Shown: piece after piece, positions 5,835 to 11,508 of the stretch
How positions within the stretch are numbered: the stretch's first letter is position 1
How the letters are laid out: each line of letters starts with the position of its first letter
Source: Faecalicoccus sp.
Lineage (GTDB): Bacteria; Bacillota_I; Bacilli_A; Erysipelotrichales; Erysipelotrichaceae
Length of the DNA: 11,508 bases
Reading direction: 5' to 3'
NCBI GenBank assembly: GCA_017941505.1
Contig: JAGAWH010000073.1
Span: 1-11,508, forward strand
Program-made: the position numbers and the translations under genes
The notes under the pieces: model-generated
The model's input: only the letters and a program-made list of their open reading frames with translations
The model's database searches: none
What the model was told of the DNA's origin: nothing

Positions 5835-8800
5835 ATGGAAGAAAGTGTGTGGAGCACTTTAGAACAATATTTGGACCTTGAAATGAAGCCTTATCTTGAG
5901 AAGGCCTTTATTAAAGAAAATCCAATATATCATAAAAAAAGAAAACAGGTAGAACTGACCATTGAAACAGACGAGGTTCTACCTTTACATATTTACGAAC
6001 AGCTTCTGCATGAATTGAAGATGGGATTTCAGATTCATTTTGATATAACGGTAAAAGCGAAAAATCAACATGTCCCTTTAGATATGTTAGATCAATATGT
6101 GAACTATTATGTGGAAAGAGACGAGGCTTTAAAGTTTTACCGCTTCCTTCATCCATTTATGGATGAACAATCCATCTGTTTTGCGACCATGGATGAAGAC
6201 AGACTTTCCGCTTTAAATAAAACCCTTCCTGTTTTAGAGAAGAAACTGGAAAAAGCGGGTATTAAGATGTCAATTATCTGCCGTCATCAGGATGAACAGC
6301 AGGAAATCGAAACAACCGTTTTTGAAGAACCGGAAATTGTACAGCCTAAAAAAGCACCGAATAAGACAAAGCGCTATCAAAAACAGAAAGCCACCGCTTT
6401 GAAGATTCGGGAACTGGAGCAGGGGATGACAAATGTAGAAGTCATCGGTCATGTTTTCTCGATTGAAGAAAGAGAAATGAAGAACAAATCCCTGATGCAG
6501 ACAATTTATATTTCCGATTATGATGATGCCCTTGTGGCAAAGCGTTTTGAAAGCAGTCGATTATCAAGAGAAGAAATGCGCCAGTTAAAGGTCGGCCAGA
6601 CGGTTCGTATGGTCGGGGATCTGAAGGCGGATACATATATGCGTATTGATGTCTTCAATATCCGTTCTCTGGAGCAGACCTCACCTTCTAAGCGCAAGGA
6701 CACTGCTGCCCAAAAAAGAACAGAATGGCATGTTCATTCCAATTTTTCGGAAATGGACGGAGTCTGCGCTATTGAGGAATATATTCAGACAGCTTATGAC
6801 TGGGGAATGGATGCCATCGGTGTTTGTGACCACCAGGTCGTACAGGCTTTTCCTATGGCCCAGCATAAGGTAACCGCATTAAATAAATCCGATCCGAAAC
6901 GCAACTTCAAAATGTTGTATGGCTGCGAAATGACAATGGTCGATCCGGAATATAAGATTGTATTTAATAATGATCACCGTTTGCTGGAAGACGCAACTTT
7001 TGTGATATTTGACTTGGAAACAACCGGTTTATCCAACCGATTAGATGAAATCATAGAGTTCGGTGCTGTTAAAATGAAAAACCGTGAAGTCATAGACCGT
7101 AAGCAAACCTTCGTGAATCCGAAAAGAATCATTCCGGCAAATATCGCCAACTTGACGCATATTCATCAGCAGGATGTTGACAAAGCAGCCCCGATAGAAG
7201 ATGTGATCGATGAGCTTTTGGATTTTATCGGAGATTCAATTCTGGTAGCTCATAATGCAGGATTTGATATCGGCTTTATGAATGCAGCGCTTAGACGTCT
7301 GGGAAGAAAAGAGCTAACCAATCCGGTTATCGATACCCTTCCGCTTTCACAGGCGATGATCAATTCAAAGCGTTATAACTTAGGTTCTGTCTGCCGCTAT
7401 TATGGGGTTGCCTATGATGGGGAAGGTGCCCATAGAGCCGACTATGATGCCGAAGTATTATCCAGTGTTTTATGCCATATGATGAATGAGGTGGGAACCG
7501 AGGCTACATTAGATACCCTGCAAAACAAACAGAGCGAAGATTCCTTTAAAAAGGTGCGTCCTTCCCATATTACGGTATATGCCAAAAATAAAGCGGGATT
7601 AAAGGAATTATTTGAATTGATTACTTTATCACATACCAAGTATCTGGCATATAATGGTAAGTCATCGGAAAGCGGAGGTCCGGAATCGCAAAATGTTGTG
7701 GCCGAACCGCGCATTCCAAGAAATGAACTGGAAAAATATCATAAAAACGGAAATCTATTATTTGGTTCTGCCTGTCAGAATGGAGAGATATTTGAATTAG
7801 CTCATACACGATCTGCCAATGATTTAAAACAGGCAATGTCATTTTATGATTATGTAGAGCTGCAGCCATTGGACTGTTATAAAAATCTTTTAGACCGTAA
7901 TTCCATTAACTCAGTCGATGACTTGAAAAAAATCTGTACGTTTATATGGGAAACGGCGAAGGAATTAGATATTCCGGTCATCGCGTCGGGGGATTGCCAT
8001 TATGTGCATCCGCATGAGAAGCGGATTCGCGATATCTATATCAATGCCAAGGCAATCGGAAATGCCCGACATCCTTTATATATTTATAATGCCGCAAAAC
8101 GAAAGCTGAACAGCGCTCCGAACCAGCATTTTTTGACAACCGATGAAATGTTAGAAGCGTTTGCCTGGATGGGAGAGGATACGGCTTATGAGATTGTCGT
8201 AACCAACACCAATAAGCTGAAAGAATTAACGGAACCGATTTTCCCAATCAAGGATAAACTGTATCCACCGGAACTGGAAGGCTCTGCAGACAAGTTAAGC
8301 GCTATATGTTACGAAACCGCACATAAAACATACGGGAAGGATCTGCCGCCGATTGTTGAACAGCGCTTAAAGCACGAGCTTGACAGCATTATCGGTCACG
8401 GTTACTACGTTGTTTACTATATTTCGCATCTACTGGTTAAAAAGAGTAATGATGATGGATATTTGGTAGGATCTCGTGGTTCAGTCGGTTCAAGCTTTGT
8501 GGCAACAATGTCCAACATCACGGAAGTAAATCCATTGTCGCCGCACTATGTGTGCCCGCATTGCCAGCATTATGAGTTTTTACAGAATCAGGAGGCCAAA
8601 TCGGGATTTGATCTTCCGGATAAGACCTGTCCGGTATGCGGTCATACGATGCGCGGAGATGGACAGGATATCCCGTTTGAGACCTTCTTAGGTTTTGAAG
8701 GGGATAAGGTTCCTGATATTGATCTAAACTTCTCCGGAGACTATCAGCCAAGGGCACATGCCTACACAAAAGAAGTATTTGGAGAAGACCATGTGTTTAG

Positions 8801-10157
8801 AGCCGGTACCGTAGGAACGGTTCAGGAAAAAACCGCTTATGGATATGTCAAGGGCTTTGAAGAGGAGATGGAGTGCGATCCATTTTCAGAGGCAAAGCGA
8901 AGAGATTTGGCAAAGGGATGCGAAGGTGTAAAAAGGACAACCGGTCAGCATCCGGGCGGTATTGTCGTGGTACCGTTAGATATGGATGTTCACGATTTTA
9001 CACCGGTTCAATATCCGGCTAATAACCCGTTTGCGGAATGGAAGACCACGCATTTCGATTTCCATCAGATTCATGATAATATCCTGAAATTTGATATTTT
9101 AGGTCACGTAGATCCGACTGCCATGAAAATGCTGGAAAGAATAACGGGTGTTGATGTACGTAAGATTCCGATGAACGATACGGCTGCTATGTCGATTTTC
9201 TCAAGTGTTGATGCGTTGAATATCGACAGCACTAAGTATTCACAAACTACAGGGGCTGCAGGTATTCCGGAATTCGGTACTCCATTTGTAAGGGGAATTC
9301 TGGAAATGACACGTCCGACTACATTTGCGGAACTAGTCACAATATCCGGACTTTCGCATGGAACGGATGTTTGGCTTTCCAATGCACAGGATCTGATCAA
9401 TGCCGGTACCTGTAAATTGAATGAAGTTATCGGATGTCGTGACGATATCATGGTGGATTTAATACAAATGGGAATGGAACCGAAGCTTTCCTTTACCATT
9501 ATGGAAAGCGTCCGAAAAGGTAAGGGCTTAAAAGAGGATTGGGAGAAAGCCATGAAGGCTTCCAATGTGCCGGATTGGTTTATCGGTTCGTGTAAAAAAA
9601 TCAAGTACATGTTCCCAAAAGCCCACGCGGTTGCCTATGTAATGATGGCTGTGCGTATTGCCTGGTTTAAGGTGCATATGCCGATAGCCTATTACTGCAT
9701 GTTTTTCTCGATTCGATGTGATGCCTATGACATTGAGACGATGATTGCCGGAGAAGCAGCTATCCGTCAGCGAATGACTGATATTCGAAGAGCCAGGGAT
9801 GATAAGAGCCAGGTTGTATCGGATAAGGAAAAGGCAATCTATGATACGCTGGAGCTTGCCTTAGAGATGACCCTTCGGGGCTATCGCTTCTCAAATATTT
9901 CCATCAACCGTTCGGATGCCAATGAGTTTATCATGGACCCGGATGATCCAAATGCGATCATTCCGCCGTTTACCGCCATTGATGGACTTGGCGTAAACGT
10001 AGGCCGCTCCGTTGTTGAAGCAAGAAAAAAGAATTCCTTCTTATCCAAGGAGGATGTCTTAAAGCGTACACAGCTGTCGAAATCGCTGTTAGATAAGCTG
10101 GACCGCTTGAATGCCTTGGAAGGCCTGGATGAAGAAAACCAGATGACATTATTTTAA
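5835..10157 (+). CDS. polC: DNA polymerase III alpha subunit, PolC type
   Basis: Main replicative DNA polymerase of low-GC Gram-positives, with built-in 3'-5' proofreading; it acts at the fork with the beta clamp and DnaE. The 1440-residue length nearly equals B. subtilis PolC (1437). In order: N-terminal domain, OB-fold-like segment (~190-285), PHP domain starting at WHVHSNFSEMDG (298-309), DEDDh exonuclease inserted in PHP (from FDLETTG, D393 and E395), PHP remainder, SRGSVGSS nucleotide-binding stretch, zinc motif CPHC (907-910) with CPVC (932-935), the catalytic PDIDLNFSGD (960-969; D961, D963) and KFDILG (D1087), VKRTTGQHPGG, and KIKYMFPKAHA. The last five residues, QMTLF, match a beta-clamp-binding pentapeptide. 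Compared with B. subtilis there is a short Ser/Gly-rich insertion near 606-625. The start is supported by GGGAGG 8 nt upstream. It is the last gene of the operon. Confidence 0.98.
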   Translation: MEESVWSTLEQYLDLEMKPYLEKAFIKENPIYHKKRKQVELTIETDEVLPLHIYEQLLHELKMGFQIHFDITVKAKNQHVPLDMLDQYVNYYVERDEALKFYRFLHPFMDEQSICFATMDEDRLSALNKTLPVLEKKLEKAGIKMSIICRHQDEQQEIETTVFEEPEIVQPKKAPNKTKRYQKQKATALKIRELEQGMTNVEVIGHVFSIEEREMKNKSLMQTIYISDYDDALVAKRFESSRLSREEMRQLKVGQTVRMVGDLKADTYMRIDVFNIRSLEQTSPSKRKDTAAQKRTEWHVHSNFSEMDGVCAIEEYIQTAYDWGMDAIGVCDHQVVQAFPMAQHKVTALNKSDPKRNFKMLYGCEMTMVDPEYKIVFNNDHRLLEDATFVIFDLETTGLSNRLDEIIEFGAVKMKNREVIDRKQTFVNPKRIIPANIANLTHIHQQDVDKAAPIEDVIDELLDFIGDSILVAHNAGFDIGFMNAALRRLGRKELTNPVIDTLPLSQAMINSKRYNLGSVCRYYGVAYDGEGAHRADYDAEVLSSVLCHMMNEVGTEATLDTLQNKQSEDSFKKVRPSHITVYAKNKAGLKELFELITLSHTKYLAYNGKSSESGGPESQNVVAEPRIPRNELEKYHKNGNLLFGSACQNGEIFELAHTRSANDLKQAMSFYDYVELQPLDCYKNLLDRNSINSVDDLKKICTFIWETAKELDIPVIASGDCHYVHPHEKRIRDIYINAKAIGNARHPLYIYNAAKRKLNSAPNQHFLTTDEMLEAFAWMGEDTAYEIVVTNTNKLKELTEPIFPIKDKLYPPELEGSADKLSAICYETAHKTYGKDLPPIVEQRLKHELDSIIGHGYYVVYYISHLLVKKSNDDGYLVGSRGSVGSSFVATMSNITEVNPLSPHYVCPHCQHYEFLQNQEAKSGFDLPDKTCPVCGHTMRGDGQDIPFETFLGFEGDKVPDIDLNFSGDYQPRAHAYTKEVFGEDHVFRAGTVGTVQEKTAYGYVKGFEEEMECDPFSEAKRRDLAKGCEGVKRTTGQHPGGIVVVPLDMDVHDFTPVQYPANNPFAEWKTTHFDFHQIHDNILKFDILGHVDPTAMKMLERITGVDVRKIPMNDTAAMSIFSSVDALNIDSTKYSQTTGAAGIPEFGTPFVRGILEMTRPTTFAELVTISGLSHGTDVWLSNAQDLINAGTCKLNEVIGCRDDIMVDLIQMGMEPKLSFTIMESVRKGKGLKEDWEKAMKASNVPDWFIGSCKKIKYMFPKAHAVAYVMMAVRIAWFKVHMPIAYYCMFFSIRCDAYDIETMIAGEAAIRQRMTDIRRARDDKSQVVSDKEKAIYDTLELALEMTLRGYRFSNISINRSDANEFIMDPDDPNAIIPPFTAIDGLGVNVGRSVVEARKKNSFLSKEDVLKRTQLSKSLLDKLDRLNALEGLDEENQMTLF

Positions 10158-10180
10158 GACAGTCGCTGACTGTCTTTTTT
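10156..10180 (+). terminator. Intrinsic terminator after polC
   Basis: A perfect stem, AGACAGTC / GACTGTCT (arms 10157-10164 and 10168-10175, 3-nt loop GCT), runs into six Ts (10175-10180). It begins within the polC stop codon (TAA 10155-10157) and closes the five-gene operon, so the downstream lipoprotein gene should be a separate transcription unit. Confidence 0.9.
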
Positions 10181-10199
10181 AGAATATAGATGATAGAAT
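10156..10199 (+). promoter_or_regulatory. Candidate promoter(s) of the lipoprotein gene
   Basis: Two TAGAAT hexamers lie between the polC terminator and the lipoprotein start: 10180-10185 and 10194-10199, the second preceded by TG (TGATAGAAT, extended -10). For the first, AAGACA at 10156-10161 with an 18-bp spacer is a possible -35 inside the terminator stem, and initiation near 10192 would leave a ~25-nt leader. For the second the leader would be only ~11 nt. The gap is too short to place a promoter elsewhere unless polC read-through serves the gene. Confidence 0.4.
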
Positions 10200-10216
10200 G
10201 AACACGGTGATAGAAA

Positions 10217-11508
10217 ATGTATAAGAAAATCAAAAAAATATTTGCACTTGTCAGCGTGATGATTCTGGCAGGATGTTCTTCACAGAATTCACTTTCAACA
10301 TCCAGTGCCACCTATACGGCACTTGGCGAGATCAGTTCCTTAAGCGCAACACAGGAAATTGAATTTCACGGTACATATACCGCAAAGGATGGAAAAGGGG
10401 AAACAACGATGAATTCCCGGCTCCACACCGACCTGGTGCTGGAACCATTTTCGCAGCATTCTAAGGGGAATATGAACTGCAGTGATACCTATATCGGTCA
10501 ATACAGTGCGGATTTGGAACAATATGGTGAGCTCAACGGTACCGATGAGAATATCTTTATGTATAAGGCAGTCAACGGAGATGAAAACGCCCCATGGACA
10601 GTTCGCATCACAGAGAATCCGGTAACCGATCTTTACCGCAAGATGTACAATGATTTAGCAAACGGTTCGCTTACCTCTGAAATGATCCAGTCCGGAGAGG
10701 ACAGTTATCATTTAAGCGCAACTCTGTATGGAACGGATTTGCAGAAAATTGTGGATGCCTTTGACAGCTTTGATCTTTTTATCGGTGATTCTGTCAATAT
10801 CAAATGGGAATCGGTTGAGATTCCTGCTGATATCATTATTAATAAGGAGGATAATCTGCCGTACCGTATTACGCTGGATTGTCGTAATATCGGTCAGTAT
10901 ATGTTAGAAGGATTAACCGGACAGGTACATAAAAATTATGAAATTGATACCTTTAATCTTTCCATTGTATTCAGCTCATACAATACGACATCGCAGATTA
11001 CGATTCCAAATATTGTCAAGGATGATTCAGGCTACAATGACATTGTGCCCGGATCGATCAAGGCTGATGAGAACGGGCAGTTTTCCATCGTATTAAATAA
11101 TATGGAAGCGATTATTAATCCAAGTTTTGAAGTAAAAACAGCCAGCCAGTATGAAGAGGATACATTATATCTTTATGATACAAATAATGCGGAGTTCCAA
11201 TATTATTTTATGGAAGAAATCACCGCAAAAAATTTTGGAAAGTATTATACAGATAACAGCTGGATGAATGATTATCCCGATAAATATGTAGGAGTTCAAT
11301 CGGGGGAAATTAAGACAATAAAGGTCAACAAAGAAAAAGTCAATTATATATTAAATCAATATCTGGACACAGAAGACAGGTGGCATCGGGAAATCTTTGG
11401 ATGGAAGGAAATCGATGGTAATGTGCTCGTCGTTCAGATTGATACGGATTGGAAAAACGGAAATGAAGATCCGGAATATAATGAAGAAACAGTAAAAAAT
11501 GTTTTCAA
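10217..11508 (+). CDS. Putative membrane lipoprotein of unknown function, truncated by window edge
   Basis: An open frame of 430 codons with no stop runs from the ATG at 10217 to the end of the window. GGTGAT (10206-10211), 5 nt before the ATG, is a reasonable ribosome binding site. The N-terminus is a clear lipoprotein signal: MYKKIKK, a hydrophobic run, and the lipobox ILAGC with the lipidated Cys at position 20, followed by a Ser/Thr-rich linker. The protein should be anchored on the outer face of the membrane. The mature part is acidic and rich in Tyr, Asn, Asp, Ser and Thr, without further membrane segments. Residues ~40-235 look like a beta-rich domain with alternating polar and hydrophobic strands (possibly of the LolA/LppX-like sort seen in Firmicute lipoproteins, a guess). 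Residues ~276-430 form a second segment rich in aromatics and Asn. Cys88 and Cys222 are the other cysteines seen. I do not recognise a family and assign no function. Confidence 0.85.
   Translation, partial: MYKKIKKIFALVSVMILAGCSSQNSLSTSSATYTALGEISSLSATQEIEFHGTYTAKDGKGETTMNSRLHTDLVLEPFSQHSKGNMNCSDTYIGQYSADLEQYGELNGTDENIFMYKAVNGDENAPWTVRITENPVTDLYRKMYNDLANGSLTSEMIQSGEDSYHLSATLYGTDLQKIVDAFDSFDLFIGDSVNIKWESVEIPADIIINKEDNLPYRITLDCRNIGQYMLEGLTGQVHKNYEIDTFNLSIVFSSYNTTSQITIPNIVKDDSGYNDIVPGSIKADENGQFSIVLNNMEAIINPSFEVKTASQYEEDTLYLYDTNNAEFQYYFMEEITAKNFGKYYTDNSWMNDYPDKYVGVQSGEIKTIKVNKEKVNYILNQYLDTEDRWHREIFGWKEIDGNVLVVQIDTDWKNGNEDPEYNEETVKNVF

Noticed and set aside
9104..9610. 168-codon open frame on the minus strand within polC
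   Set aside because: It is fully inside the conserved catalytic part of polC and shows no domain; it is a frame shadow.
1..11508. CRISPR array, tRNA/rRNA genes, prophage, toxin-antitoxin or defence genes
   Set aside because: I saw no spaced direct repeats, cloverleaf-like or rRNA sequence, and no proteins of these classes; the window is housekeeping genes with little spare space.

Overview
The window is a chromosomal segment of a low-GC Gram-positive bacterium (Bacillota). The evidence is a PolC-type replicase, RNase J, a deformylase with the Gram-positive EGCLS/HEIDHL motifs, strong AGG-rich ribosome binding sites and Bacillota-style extended -10 promoters. The gene mix and protein style would suit Erysipelotrichia, but that placement is inference; no rRNA or other marker settles it. 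Nearly all of it is conserved housekeeping DNA, and I see no defence system, CRISPR array, prophage or novel multi-gene system. The accessory material is an IS200-type transposase remnant at the left edge and an unrecognised lipoprotein cut by the right edge.

Layout. At 1-295 lie the C-terminal end of an IS200/IS605-family Y1 transposase and its short 3' flank, which ends in a strong palindrome (270-288). That palindrome also reads as the intrinsic terminator of the opposing rnjA gene. rnjA (RNase J, 296-2089) and def (peptide deformylase, 2172-2726) run on the minus strand, each with its own promoter and terminator. A 98-bp divergent promoter region (2727-2824) separates def from a tight plus-strand operon: ftsW-like SEDS glycosyltransferase (2825-4120), rsmD (4117-4662), coaD (4664-5131), rnc (5135-5818) and polC (5835-10157). 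Junctions are a 4-bp overlap, then gaps of 1, 3 and 16 nt. An intrinsic terminator directly follows polC (10156-10180). A lipoprotein gene begins at 10217 and stays open to the end of the window.

How the genes fit together. The operon joins division or cell-wall synthesis (FtsW-like), ribosome maturation (16S rRNA methylation by RsmD, rRNA processing by RNase III), coenzyme A synthesis (CoaD) and chromosome replication (PolC). The divergent unit supplies N-terminal protein maturation (Def) and mRNA turnover (RNase J). Opposed def and ftsW promoters share almost the same -35 bases, so the two units may be initiated competitively.

The points most worth a second look are small and regulatory: a hairpin that encloses the polC ribosome binding site and the rnc stop codon, the shared -35 of the def/ftsW promoters, the IS-end/terminator palindrome against rnjA, the rnc-polC gene order, and the unidentified lipoprotein.
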